DNA of 64,000 nt from positions 310,001-374,000 of the forward strand of contig JAEWQV010000015.1 in NCBI GenBank assembly GCA_023399055.1, given 5' to 3'. The notes under the pieces were generated by a model. It made no database searches and was not told where the DNA came from. It saw only the letters and a list, made by a program, of their open reading frames with translations. Positions 1 through 8,942 of this stretch are shown here, piece by piece. The stretch is from Bacillota bacterium. Lineage in GTDB: Bacteria > Bacillota > Clostridia > Lachnospirales > Lachnospiraceae. Positions within the stretch are counted from its first letter, which is position 1. The number at the start of each line of letters is the position of its first letter. Made by a program: the position numbers and the translations under genes.

Positions 1-1
1 G

Positions 2-514
2 GCAGCTTATTATGGAAATTATGTGACCACAAGCTTTGCTGGATGCAAGAATAATGCAGCAACGGAGGAAGTACTTATGGCACTGCGCTTAGCAATCCGT
101 CATAAACCGAACCGAGACCTAACGATACTACCTCGTTTAACACGGCTTTATGAACAGTTTACGGGCCAAAAGACAGGAAATAGAAAACCAATCATCGGTA
201 AAAATATATTTCAGGTGGAGGCGGGTATCCATGTTGATGCCATTAAGAAAAATCCAGCCACTTATGAAGCTTATGATCCGAAGTTAGTCGGTAAATATAC
301 TGAGCTAGTCATCGGAAAACATTCCGGAACCAAGGCAATTGTTTTAAAAATGGAGGAACTAGGATTACCTGTAATGGATACTACGGACATCGAAAAACTG
401 TTATATCATATAAAGAGCATTTGTACCCAACATAGAAAAAGCCTTTCTGATGAAGAGTTTGTACGCCTGGTGAAGGAGGTATCAAGAAATGAAGGAAATG
501 AAATACATCGTTGA
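2..514 (+). CDS. nifV-omega: Homocitrate synthase, omega (C-terminal) subunit, 5' truncated by window edge
   Basis: The reading frame is open from base 2, so the start lies outside the window. The visible part matches the C-terminal region of NifV/isopropylmalate synthase-type enzymes: an AGxxNxAxEEVLMAL-like segment, then GIHVDAIKKNP and GKHSGTKA, then a helical tail. It has no TIM barrel. The next gene supplies the TIM barrel and lacks this part, so together they form one split homocitrate synthase, which makes homocitrate for the nitrogenase FeMo cofactor. Clostridium pasteurianum is known to split NifV this way, in the order omega then alpha. It overlaps the next gene by 26 bases, suggesting translational coupling. 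Confidence 0.8.
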   Translation, partial: AAYYGNYVTTSFAGCKNNAATEEVLMALRLAIRHKPNRDLTILPRLTRLYEQFTGQKTGNRKPIIGKNIFQVEAGIHVDAIKKNPATYEAYDPKLVGKYTELVIGKHSGTKAIVLKMEELGLPVMDTTDIEKLLYHIKSICTQHRKSLSDEEFVRLVKEVSRNEGNEIHR

Positions 515-1295
515 TACAACACTTAGGGACGGAGAACAAAGCCCTGGAATTGCACTACGACCAGAGGATAAATTAAAAATTGCGCTTTTGCTGGATGAAA
601 TCGGGGTCTATGAAATTGAAGCTGGCACCCCCGTCTTAAGTGAGGTGGAAGAAGAAAGCATTTACAACATTATTGAGCATAAGCAACAAGCAAAAATCTC
701 TGTTTGGAGTCGAATGAATGTAAATGATGTAAAAAGATCCATAGCCTGCAAACCAGACATCATTCACATAGGTACACCAGTATCCTATGTTCAGATTTAT
801 AGTAAATTAAAGAAGAATAAAACCTGGGTAATGAAAAATGTCTTACAATGCGTGGAGGCTGCTACTCAGAATGATGTTGAAGTAACGGTCGGTCTTGAGG
901 ATGCTTCCAGATCGGATATTGGATTCATGTTAAGCTTAATAAAGGAACTTAAGGCAGCAGGAGTAAGCACAATTAGGGTGGCAGATACGGTTGGAACCTT
1001 GACACCAACCAGGGCAAAAGAGCTGGTGGAGACCATCCGAGCTAATACTGATTTGAAAATAGAAATGCATGTTCATAATGATTTGGGCATGGCAGTTGCA
1101 AACTCCCTAATAGGTGCAAGGTCAGGTGCGGATTACATTGATTGTACCTTATTTGGAATAGGGGAAAGAACGGGTAATTGCAATTTTTATGACTTTCTTC
1201 ATGCCAGTGAACAGGTCTTTGCTTTTTCCATGAATAAGAAGCAGGTAAGAAATATTGAACAGTTGGTTTACCAGGAATTAAGTGGTGCACTTTAA
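489..1295 (+). CDS. nifV-alpha: Homocitrate synthase, alpha (N-terminal, catalytic barrel) subunit
   Basis: A 268-residue protein carrying only the DRE-TIM metallolyase barrel. It has the DTTLRDGEQSPG signature near the N-terminus (acetyl-CoA and 2-oxoglutarate condensation) and a MHVHNDLGMAVANS metal-ligand motif around residues 195-208. Full-length NifV is about 380 residues; here the missing C-terminal region is encoded by the overlapping upstream gene. GGAGG lies about 7 bases before the ATG at 489. Homocitrate synthase is preferred over isopropylmalate or citramalate synthase because of the split alpha/omega arrangement, but specificity cannot be read directly from the sequence. Confidence 0.8.
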   Translation: MKEMKYIVDTTLRDGEQSPGIALRPEDKLKIALLLDEIGVYEIEAGTPVLSEVEEESIYNIIEHKQQAKISVWSRMNVNDVKRSIACKPDIIHIGTPVSYVQIYSKLKKNKTWVMKNVLQCVEAATQNDVEVTVGLEDASRSDIGFMLSLIKELKAAGVSTIRVADTVGTLTPTRAKELVETIRANTDLKIEMHVHNDLGMAVANSLIGARSGADYIDCTLFGIGERTGNCNFYDFLHASEQVFAFSMNKKQVRNIEQLVYQELSGAL

Positions 1296-1448
1296 ATAAG
1301 GAATGCCGCAAGCTAACTAATGGAAAGCCACTCTAACCAATGATTAAGGTATACACGAATAGAGTATCCCCCTCTGACATTGACAAGCATATCAAGGCTT
1401 TTATTTGCATATGATGTGCTAAGGAAACAGTGTAAGGGGGATTTATTT

Positions 1449-2132
1449 ATGCCAAGCAACGAAGTTATCGTCAAAGATAGAACCTTAGAACAGGATTTAT
1501 ATTATAAGAATACAAAGGTTATGCATTATAGCATAAAATACCCGCATTTTATCTCCAACACCTATCATACGCTTGCTAATAAGTTAAATAATTACTATAG
1601 AACCAAAGCTACGATGTATCAAAGAACAAATATTATGCAGCTATATCAGGAAGCCATGGTGGATTACGAATATTCCATAGCCAATGACTTTCCAGTCCAT
1701 GAATATGAGGCTGTTGTTGAATATACTGTAACCTATAATGAGAATTGTATGCTTAGTCTATATTTTGATCAGTATGAATATACTGGCGGTGCTCATGGAA
1801 ATACAGTCCGAACCTCGGATACTTGGAATTTGACGCAAAGCAAACGTGCGGAACTATCTGATTTTTTCCCGGGAAAAAGTAATTATAACGAGTTTATTAT
1901 AGGGAGCATTATTAACCAGATAAAACAGCAGGATAAGGATAATACCACAATGGTTTTTGATGATTATCCAAAGCTTGTAGCGGAGAGCTTTAAAGCAAAT
2001 AATTTTTATTTATCAGAAGAGGGTGTAGTTATTTATTTTCAGCAATATGATATTGCTCCTTATGCTTCAGGAATATTAACCTTTGTAATTCCGTTCGGAC
2101 CCGGCGGAGCCACTAAACCACAGTGCCCATAG
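1449..2132 (+). CDS. DUF3298/DUF4163-like protein (PdaC/RsiV-type domain)
   Basis: I chose the ATG at 1449 (MPSNEVIVKD) because a strong GTAAGGGGG site sits about 8 bases upstream; longer in-frame starts lack one. The 227-residue product has no evident signal peptide. The segment YEYTGGAHGNT is the hallmark of the DUF3298 domain found at the C-terminus of anti-sigma factor RsiV and deacetylase PdaC. A preceding VVEYTVTYNENCMLSLYFDQ-like strand region fits DUF4163. The role is unknown; the domain may bind cell-wall fragments or proteins. It ends in a Pro/Gly-rich tail. No operon partner is evident. Confidence 0.6.
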   Translation: MPSNEVIVKDRTLEQDLYYKNTKVMHYSIKYPHFISNTYHTLANKLNNYYRTKATMYQRTNIMQLYQEAMVDYEYSIANDFPVHEYEAVVEYTVTYNENCMLSLYFDQYEYTGGAHGNTVRTSDTWNLTQSKRAELSDFFPGKSNYNEFIIGSIINQIKQQDKDNTTMVFDDYPKLVAESFKANNFYLSEEGVVIYFQQYDIAPYASGILTFVIPFGPGGATKPQCP

Positions 2133-2175
2133 ATATTTGCTTTATAAAACAATAAAAAATATATGACATAAAAAT

Positions 2176-2252
2176 AGCACCCCTAATTATGTAATGATTC
2201 CATAAGGTTAGATATAATCCAATCTTAGAAGCTCACCATAAGCAGGAGTGCT
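2176..2252. repeat. Imperfect inverted repeat with long loop between convergent genes
   Basis: AGCACCCCT at 2176-2184 pairs, with one mismatch, with AGGAGTGCT at 2244-2252 across about 59 bases. It lies between convergent genes and might be a weak terminator. No strong T-run follows. Confidence 0.3.
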
Positions 2253-2274
2253 ACTTTGTGTTCAATTAAAATAA

Positions 2275-2439
2275 TTATTCACCACCTGGGCCGCTACGGC
2301 TTGGACCTTTGTCCGGAACCTGAGCATGTGTATCCTTCATGGAACCACTACTCTTGTTGCTGCTGGACGTAGTACTTTTATTGCTACTAGTCGTGGTGTT
2401 CTTGCTGTTCTTGTAATTGTTGTCTTTGTTCTTTGCCAT
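2275..2439 (-). CDS. Small Asn/Ser/Lys/Thr-rich hydrophilic protein
   Basis: A 54-residue protein starting MAKNKDNNYKNSK, with low-complexity Ser/Thr/Asn/Lys tracts and a tail PDKGPSRSGPGGE. The start is set by a GGAGATC site just upstream of the ATG; a longer in-frame start has no such site. It has no Cys, signal peptide or membrane segment. Size and composition recall small sporulation or spore-matrix proteins, but I do not recognise a family. Confidence 0.45.
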   Translation of the reverse strand: MAKNKDNNYKNSKNTTTSSNKSTTSSSNKSSGSMKDTHAQVPDKGPSRSGPGGE

Positions 2440-2566
2440 ATTGATCTCCTTTCTGAGATTTTTCAACTATATTATTTCAAGAAAGGAAATTTTTATTCAA
2501 TTTTATAATATTTTTAATATTATTTTATGGCTGAACTGTTACTAGATATTAACATTTACAAGCTAA

Positions 2567-3664
2567 TTAGATAGTTAGGCTACCCATATTTAAACCTTTG
2601 ATGGCTTTTTCATTCTTCTTAATATCATACTTTGCTTTGATTTCTTCATAAAGAGCGTTGAATTGCTTATTCTCTTCAGTAGTAATTGCATTTTCAACAG
2701 CAGTATCGTAGCTTTCGCTGGAGTCATTATCTTTCATACGAACAATATAATAACCGGTTTCGTCTTCATAGATTTCGCTAACTGCATCATTTTCCATGCC
2801 CATCATCATTTTTTCAAAATCTTCAGAGAAGGTTGTACCACTTTCCAGGAAGTTTGTGTCTTGATAAGTTAATTCTTCTTCATCGTCAGCAATTAAAGTT
2901 GACCAATCATCGCTAGTCTTTGCTGATTCATATACAGCGTTTATTTTGTCATATGCAGCAGTTTTTTCTTCGTCTGATAATGCAACGGTATTGCCTTCCT
3001 CATCCGTAGTCTGTGTTGAGATATATAAATATTCAATATCATATTGTCTGTATTCATCATAGTTAATTCCAGCTTTAATAGCTTCATCATCAATATCAAA
3101 AGCATCAATCTTATCCTGACGATAACGAGCACCTAAGGTTGTCTTGGTAAGAACATCGGTTAATGACTTTTTGGTAAAATGATTTCTCTTGATTACAGAT
3201 TCAGTAAGCTGGCTGTCCAATAGTGTAGTTACATTAGTGCTAATGGTTTCTTTTTCTTCATCAGTCAAGGTATAATCCGCTGAAACTGCTTCTTTATAAA
3301 GAATTTCTGAGCTGATTGCGGTATCAATTGCTGCTTGTTTTGCTTGCTCACGAACGGTTGTACCTTCATCGTCAAAAGACATATCCCAGTATGCGCCACC
3401 GCCACCAAACATCTGATCATAGTAATTATATTCAGATTCTACGTTGTAGAAATAGTAAGCTAAATCACTTAACTTATATTTCTCGTTGTTGATCTTAAAA
3501 AGAGTGCTCTCATAGAGCTGATCAAACAATAGACCACCAACTAGAGCGACTACTAAAATCGCAGCAGTAATAATCCATGGCCTTGATATTTTAGTAATAG
3601 GCTTTTGCTCAATGAGCCTGTCCACCTTAACTTTTTTAACTTTCAATTTTTTAGAATTGTTCAC
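2567..3664 (-). CDS. Membrane-anchored PrsA/SurA-like peptidyl-prolyl isomerase or foldase
   Basis: A 365-residue protein. A Lys-rich N-terminus (KKLKVKKVKVDR) precedes one membrane segment (about residues 29-47) and a large extracytoplasmic region. The layout fits SurA_N/PrsA proteins: an N-terminal helical chaperone part (about 80-200) and a degenerate parvulin-like segment (about 205-315, with EYLYIST and ETGYYIVRMKDN). It anchors by a transmembrane helix and has no lipobox. The family helps fold secreted proteins. Its isomerase activity is uncertain. It is a single gene, divergent from the MoxR operon. Confidence 0.6.
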   Translation of the reverse strand: MNNSKKLKVKKVKVDRLIEQKPITKISRPWIITAAILVVALVGGLLFDQLYESTLFKINNEKYKLSDLAYYFYNVESEYNYYDQMFGGGGAYWDMSFDDEGTTVREQAKQAAIDTAISSEILYKEAVSADYTLTDEEKETISTNVTTLLDSQLTESVIKRNHFTKKSLTDVLTKTTLGARYRQDKIDAFDIDDEAIKAGINYDEYRQYDIEYLYISTQTTDEEGNTVALSDEEKTAAYDKINAVYESAKTSDDWSTLIADDEEELTYQDTNFLESGTTFSEDFEKMMMGMENDAVSEIYEDETGYYIVRMKDNDSSESYDTAVENAITTEENKQFNALYEEIKAKYDIKKNEKAIKGLNMGSLTI

Positions 3665-3810
3665 CTTTTTGCTACCTCCATAAATATTCTCATAGAGTTA
3701 ATTTTAATCATTTTATAGTATAAGTCAATACATTCATAATAACTTCACAAAGTTATTATTGGGCAAAATAGGAAATCTGCACGAAATCTTGAATTTAATG
3801 CCATTCTAAT

Positions 3811-3838
3811 TTGAATTGTGGACAAACTATGATATAAT
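3811..3838 (+). promoter_or_regulatory. Sigma-A type promoter of the MoxR operon
   Basis: TTGAAT (3811-3816), 16-base spacer, TATAAT (3833-3838), about 36 bases before the chosen ATG. Read directly from the sequence; no start-site data. Confidence 0.55.
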
Positions 3839-3874
3839 ACAAAAGATATTACAAAGATAGGAAGGGTGTTACAG

Positions 3875-4831
3875 ATGATTCCAATGAACGGGAAAGCTTT
3901 ACAGGCTATGGACGAGGTAAATAAGGTTGTAATCGGTAAACGAACGATAATAGGGAAAGTGCTTACGGCAATCTTAGCCAAAGGCCATATTCTACTGGAG
4001 GATAATCCCGGAGTAGGAAAAACAACATTGGCATTGGCGTTTTCTAAGGCCATGGCCCTTGAGCATCATCGACTGCAGTTTACACCTGATGTGCTACCAA
4101 CCGATGTGGTCGGTTATCATCTTTTAAGTAAAGATGGTGAGAGTGAGCAGTACAAACCAGGTGCAATTATGTGTAATCTTTTTTTGGCAGATGAGATTAA
4201 TCGTACCTCATCTAAAACACAATCTGCACTCCTGGAGGTCATGGAAGAAGGAAAAGTAACAGTAGATAGTGTTACCAGGGATGTGCCAAAGCCTTTCGTA
4301 GTTATGGCTACACAGAATCCAATTGGTTCTGTGGGAACGCAGATGTTACCTGAATCCCAATTAGACCGTTTTATGGTTAAGTTATCTATGGGCTATCCGG
4401 ATATAAAAAGTGAGATTGGCATTTTAAAAGAACGACAGAAAAATAATCCTATGGAGAAGATAGTACAAGTAGTTGATAAAGATGAATTATTGATGATGCA
4501 AACTATGGTGGAGGATGTATATGTCCATGACTCCATTTATGAATATATCACGTTGTTAGTTCAACAAACCAGAGAGAATCCATTAATCGAGCTTGGAGTT
4601 AGTCCAAGAGGTTCTCTAGCTATAATGAATATGGTAAAAGCTACTGCATTTTTAAGCAAAAGAGATTATGTGGTTCCCAGTGACGTGCAGTATATTTTTA
4701 AAGATGTAACAGCACATCGTATTTTATTAAAACCGAAAGCAAGAATTAATAACGTTACGGTCGAGAATCTCCTAGACGAAATCCTTCGTGTAGTACGTGC
4801 GCCTCGTATCATAACAAGGGAAACCTACTAA
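3875..4831 (+). CDS. MoxR-family AAA+ ATPase
   Basis: The start at 3875 follows an AGGAAGGG site; the upstream GTG at 3866 overlaps that site and is rejected. The 318-residue protein has Walker A NPGVGKTT (about 44-51), Walker B FLADEINR, sensor MATQNP and a C-terminal lid domain. MoxR ATPases act as chaperones that mature metal-dependent or von Willebrand-type partners. Here it sits 15 bases before a DUF58 gene and then a transglutaminase gene, a conserved three-gene set of uncertain cell-envelope or peptide-related function. A sigma-A promoter lies just upstream. Confidence 0.9.
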   Translation: MIPMNGKALQAMDEVNKVVIGKRTIIGKVLTAILAKGHILLEDNPGVGKTTLALAFSKAMALEHHRLQFTPDVLPTDVVGYHLLSKDGESEQYKPGAIMCNLFLADEINRTSSKTQSALLEVMEEGKVTVDSVTRDVPKPFVVMATQNPIGSVGTQMLPESQLDRFMVKLSMGYPDIKSEIGILKERQKNNPMEKIVQVVDKDELLMMQTMVEDVYVHDSIYEYITLLVQQTRENPLIELGVSPRGSLAIMNMVKATAFLSKRDYVVPSDVQYIFKDVTAHRILLKPKARINNVTVENLLDEILRVVRAPRIITRETY

Positions 4832-4846
4832 ACGAAAGGAACGGTT

Positions 4847-6079
4847 ATGCCTATGCTCTGGAGACAATTGCGATACCTGCTTTTGTTAATAGTGGTCGGA
4901 TTACTAACTATTTTGTATTATACTTATTATATGGGAGTTGTCTTTTTTACAGCTCTTGCATTACCGTTTATCATGTTTGGAATCCTAAGCTATCTATATG
5001 GTAGATTAAGAGTAGGGCTAGTATCCACTGCTCATATCGTTAACAAGGGGGAACGAGTTCCTATCACTCTTTTGATTCACAATCCAAGTGTACTTCCAAT
5101 CACAAATATGAAGATATATATTACTTACAGAAATGGATACTCAAAAGAAAAGCACACGAAGGAATTCTATCTTTCTGTTAATGGAAGGTCGAAAACAAAT
5201 GTGGTATTCCATCTCTACTCGGAATATGCTGGTAATTTAATTATTAGTATTAAAAGTATTAAAATCTATGATTATTTAAAGTTATTTTCTTTAAAAAAGA
5301 AATCAAGAGGAGAAGTAAGAGCAGCGGTTTTGCCACGCTACTATGAGTTAACAGATGATATAGATTTAAGCCGCAATACCATTGTAACGGATAGTGATCA
5401 ATATTCTACTAAAAAAAGTGGTGATGATCCGTCTGAAGTATTTGCCATTCGTGAATACCGGGAAGGAGATCGCTTACAAAGAATTCATTGGAAACTAAGC
5501 ACGAAGCAGGGTCAATTAATGATTAAGGAATTCAGTGATCCAATTAATTGTTCCGTGCTGATCTTACTTGATTTAAGTACTCCCCAAGGTAAGAATCCAC
5601 TTTCCTTTATGGACGCATTATTAGAGACTGCCATTTCTATGTCATATACGTTTATTCGCAGAGGACAGCTTCATTATTTTAGCTGGTATGATAGACAGCA
5701 GGAACGTTGTCATAGAGTGCGAGTGGGGGAAGAGAATGACCTATTTGAAGCGGTGGATGGTTTGCTTCAAGCATTACCATACGAAGCCTCCCTGGATGCT
5801 TTGAATTCATATATAGCTCAATTTCCAAAAGAAAATTATACCGATCTCTACTATATCAGCGGAGATTTGAAGAGTGAAAACATGACAGCACTATCCGTAT
5901 TCAGAGCACAGACCAGGCAAGTTATTCATGTGAATGCAAATCAGGATCAAGAAAATGAGCATGGTTTGCCAATGGAGATTCATGATAAATTAAGTGAATT
6001 AGGACTACGCCTATGGTCTGTAGATGCAATATGCGGAAATGATGATATGGAAAAGCAAATACAATTTAAAACGGCCTAA
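4847..6079 (+). CDS. DUF58 membrane protein of the MoxR operon
   Basis: A 410-residue protein. Two N-terminal hydrophobic helices (about residues 10-50) are followed by a beta-rich domain and the DUF58 core. The core has the signature REYREGDRLQRIHWKLS (about residues 202-218) and a vWA-like strand VLILLDLSTP. Family knowledge: DUF58 proteins pair with MoxR ATPases and are thought to be their clients through a vWA-like metal site. An AAAGGAAC site precedes the ATG. It is part of a co-oriented operon with the MoxR and transglutaminase genes. Confidence 0.85.
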   Translation: MPMLWRQLRYLLLLIVVGLLTILYYTYYMGVVFFTALALPFIMFGILSYLYGRLRVGLVSTAHIVNKGERVPITLLIHNPSVLPITNMKIYITYRNGYSKEKHTKEFYLSVNGRSKTNVVFHLYSEYAGNLIISIKSIKIYDYLKLFSLKKKSRGEVRAAVLPRYYELTDDIDLSRNTIVTDSDQYSTKKSGDDPSEVFAIREYREGDRLQRIHWKLSTKQGQLMIKEFSDPINCSVLILLDLSTPQGKNPLSFMDALLETAISMSYTFIRRGQLHYFSWYDRQQERCHRVRVGEENDLFEAVDGLLQALPYEASLDALNSYIAQFPKENYTDLYYISGDLKSENMTALSVFRAQTRQVIHVNANQDQENEHGLPMEIHDKLSELGLRLWSVDAICGNDDMEKQIQFKTA

Positions 6080-6175
6080 AGCATAATGATAATTAATTAA
6101 CAAATAAAAATACTTTTGGTGTATACTGAGAATTACAAGTTAGTAGGAGATTGTGAATAGACTGGTGGTGAAGCA

Positions 6176-8779
6176 ATGAGCAAGCAGCAAAAAGATGGAC
6201 TTTACATGGAGTCATCTGTCTACATGACAGATGAACAAAAACCCGGATTCCCAATTCAGGCACGCGTTGTGCAATTTTTAGCTATTTTAATTGGTAGCTG
6301 GTGTTTTATAGGAGTCTTTAATTATAGCATTGGTCTACCGGTAAGACAGTTATTTGTAGATATGGCTATCTTGCTTTCTGCGCTTATTACCTTTATATTA
6401 TGTGTGTTTCCGGGAATGAACCTCGTAAAACTGTTTTTCGGTGGAGGAATATATGGACTCTATCTATACAGTGAATTAGATAGCTTAAAGAATGGGTTTT
6501 ATATTTTAGAAAACAACTTGCTGGAACGATTGTCAGGTTACTATGGCTTTGATGCAATTCAGTATATTGCAAACTATATGACAGCAGGAGAGGATTGTAC
6601 CAGGCTATTAATTATGATTACCATTCCTCTGGTTGCCTGTTTATCCGTTGCGATAGTGAGAAATAAGGTGGCTTTAATAGCAGGTATCCTTTTATTTCTT
6701 CCCATAACGTTATGTTTTGCAATGGGGTTAATCCCTCCAGAGCGTTTTCTAATTGCATATTTAGCAGTAACGCTTTATATATCGCATTCCAGTTTTCATA
6801 CGAATAAAGTTTATAACAATGACCAAAAACAGCTGTTGCATCGTGTTAATAGCAGTGCGGCACTTTGGCTATGTATAATAAGTCTGGCAGCCTTCTTCAT
6901 TATAAGAATTCTGCTGCCAAAGGATCAAGAGAGAGCAGAACAGCAAATTAGGGATACAAGAGATCAAATTCAGACAGCTATGATGAATTTTTCAATTGAA
7001 GATGTAACGGATAAAATGTCTGATTTGAAAATATTACCCAAGAAATACTCGGGTGGTGGGTTAAGTGGTGGGAAATTAGGAACGCAAGGAAAGATCAGAT
7101 ACGATTATGAAGAGCAATTAAAAATTACGGCACCCTTAAGTGCAATGGAATATGGAGTATATTTAAAAGGGTACGCTGGAGTTGTATATACAGGAAATAG
7201 CTGGGAAAGCTATCAAGACGGCATGGATAGTATTTGTACTTCGGTAATGAATCAAATACCCAAGGAGATGTTTTCACCCTTTAATCAAGTGAACCAGCTA
7301 TTTTCGGTAAGCAAATCATCTCAACTATACATCACAGATGCATTAAATTCCACAGCTGCATTTTCTGGTTTTTCCGGTAGTCTCATGATAATGCCCTTTA
7401 CAAGCTATAAGATGTCAGTGGAATATAAAGGTGCAAATGAGGACTATATGTATCTTCCGTATTTTACAGACTTAAGCTTGAATAATAATATTAAGTATGT
7501 AAAGGATTTATATGCGGAGGTTAAGGGAAATGAAGAGGTGTATGATGTACAGTTTTACAATATGGCAAATCTATATGAAATGTATCTTCAATATCCAGAA
7601 AAAGTGGATTTGTTGGAGAGTCTAGGATCAGGATTAAATGTATATGGTCTGTATGAAGGAATGTATCGAGATTTTGTATATCAAGCATATACAGTTCTCC
7701 CGGAGGAAGGCCTTGACACGCTAAAGAATGAATTTTCTTCCCAATGGATGGAACATCCCTCAAATTCGGAGAAGATGGATAAGCTCCTATATGTTAAAGA
7801 CTATTTGGATCAAAAAACCAGCTACTCACTTGCTCCAGGAAAACTCCCCAAAGGAAAAGATTTTATAGAGTATTTTCTATATGAAAATAAAATAGGATAT
7901 TGTGCGCATTATGCTTCTGCTGCAACACTAATCCTTCGTACAATGGGAATCCCGGCAAGGTATATAGAGGGTTATGCCGTGGGTCCGGAAGATGTATTAA
8001 ATAGTTCTAAGGATGAGGAAATAGAAGAACTATCAGTTTCTTCTACAAAAGGATCGAAGGAAGTAACCGTATCTGTGCTGGATTCTAATGCTCACGCCTG
8101 GGTAGAAATATATTTTGATGGGATAGGTTGGATACCAATGGATTTTACTCCAGCATTAGGACCTAACTTTGGAACACTGGGAGAAAGCGAGGAGGAGGTA
8201 AATCCAACTCCTTCCACTGCACCTACCCTAACACCGACTGCTAAACCGACTCCCACAACATTTCCAAAGAATGAAACACCCACACAGATGCCTCCAAAAC
8301 AGAATACCCCTGATCAGCCAGAAATTCAGAATAATTCTGGGGTATATGCTGTGGCGATTAAAGTATTAAAGGTATTGTTAGGTGTAGCAAGTGTAGCACT
8401 TATGATAATTATTATTTTTTACGTATATCGTAAAAATAAATTAAATAAATTATGGAACCAAAACGTAAAAGCTATCGTCTTATTTACAAGGATGGAAAAG
8501 ATTCTCTTGGCTTGCCATGCCCTTGGGGAAAATAGGAATCGACTGGAGGATAATGAAGAGTTTGTAAAACAGAATTGTCCTTATGTAGAGGAAAAGGAAT
8601 TCTCCTATTGTATGGAGGTTGTCAGAAGAGCAAGATTTGGTAAAGACAGGATATCTGCTGCGGAATTAGCACTGGTCGAACAGCAGCACCTGAAGCTTTA
8701 TGAGTCAGCATTCCGGGATCTTTCACTTGTAAAGAAACTATTCTTGAAATTGCAGTTAGCACCTGATATTATAGCATGA
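6176..8779 (+). CDS. TgpA-like membrane transglutaminase-domain protein
   Basis: An 867-residue protein. Several membrane helices in the first 250 residues precede a large external region with the transglutaminase-like catalytic triad: Cys in GYCAHYASA (about residue 576), His in NAHAWVEIYFDG (about 640) and Asp in WIPMDFTP. A Pro/Thr-rich linker (about 680-715) then leads to another membrane helix and a cytosolic DUF4129-like tail with conserved acidic and basic residues. Such proteins accompany MoxR and DUF58 genes; whether they act as transglutaminase or peptidase is not settled. It starts 96 bases after the DUF58 gene. Confidence 0.85.
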   Translation: MSKQQKDGLYMESSVYMTDEQKPGFPIQARVVQFLAILIGSWCFIGVFNYSIGLPVRQLFVDMAILLSALITFILCVFPGMNLVKLFFGGGIYGLYLYSELDSLKNGFYILENNLLERLSGYYGFDAIQYIANYMTAGEDCTRLLIMITIPLVACLSVAIVRNKVALIAGILLFLPITLCFAMGLIPPERFLIAYLAVTLYISHSSFHTNKVYNNDQKQLLHRVNSSAALWLCIISLAAFFIIRILLPKDQERAEQQIRDTRDQIQTAMMNFSIEDVTDKMSDLKILPKKYSGGGLSGGKLGTQGKIRYDYEEQLKITAPLSAMEYGVYLKGYAGVVYTGNSWESYQDGMDSICTSVMNQIPKEMFSPFNQVNQLFSVSKSSQLYITDALNSTAAFSGFSGSLMIMPFTSYKMSVEYKGANEDYMYLPYFTDLSLNNNIKYVKDLYAEVKGNEEVYDVQFYNMANLYEMYLQYPEKVDLLESLGSGLNVYGLYEGMYRDFVYQAYTVLPEEGLDTLKNEFSSQWMEHPSNSEKMDKLLYVKDYLDQKTSYSLAPGKLPKGKDFIEYFLYENKIGYCAHYASAATLILRTMGIPARYIEGYAVGPEDVLNSSKDEEIEELSVSSTKGSKEVTVSVLDSNAHAWVEIYFDGIGWIPMDFTPALGPNFGTLGESEEEVNPTPSTAPTLTPTAKPTPTTFPKNETPTQMPPKQNTPDQPEIQNNSGVYAVAIKVLKVLLGVASVALMIIIIFYVYRKNKLNKLWNQNVKAIVLFTRMEKILLACHALGENRNRLEDNEEFVKQNCPYVEEKEFSYCMEVVRRARFGKDRISAAELALVEQQHLKLYESAFRDLSLVKKLFLKLQLAPDIIA

Positions 8780-8942
8780 AAAACATCTTCATGATCTTGT
8801 GATTGAATGCGGGGTTAGCAAAATATAATAGAATAGTATATCCGCAGCAACAATTTAATTGCTGTGAAGATGATGATACAAGTTGGAGGTAAAGCAGTGT
8901 TAAAATAATACTGCCTATTTGAAAGGAGACGATTCCACCCGG

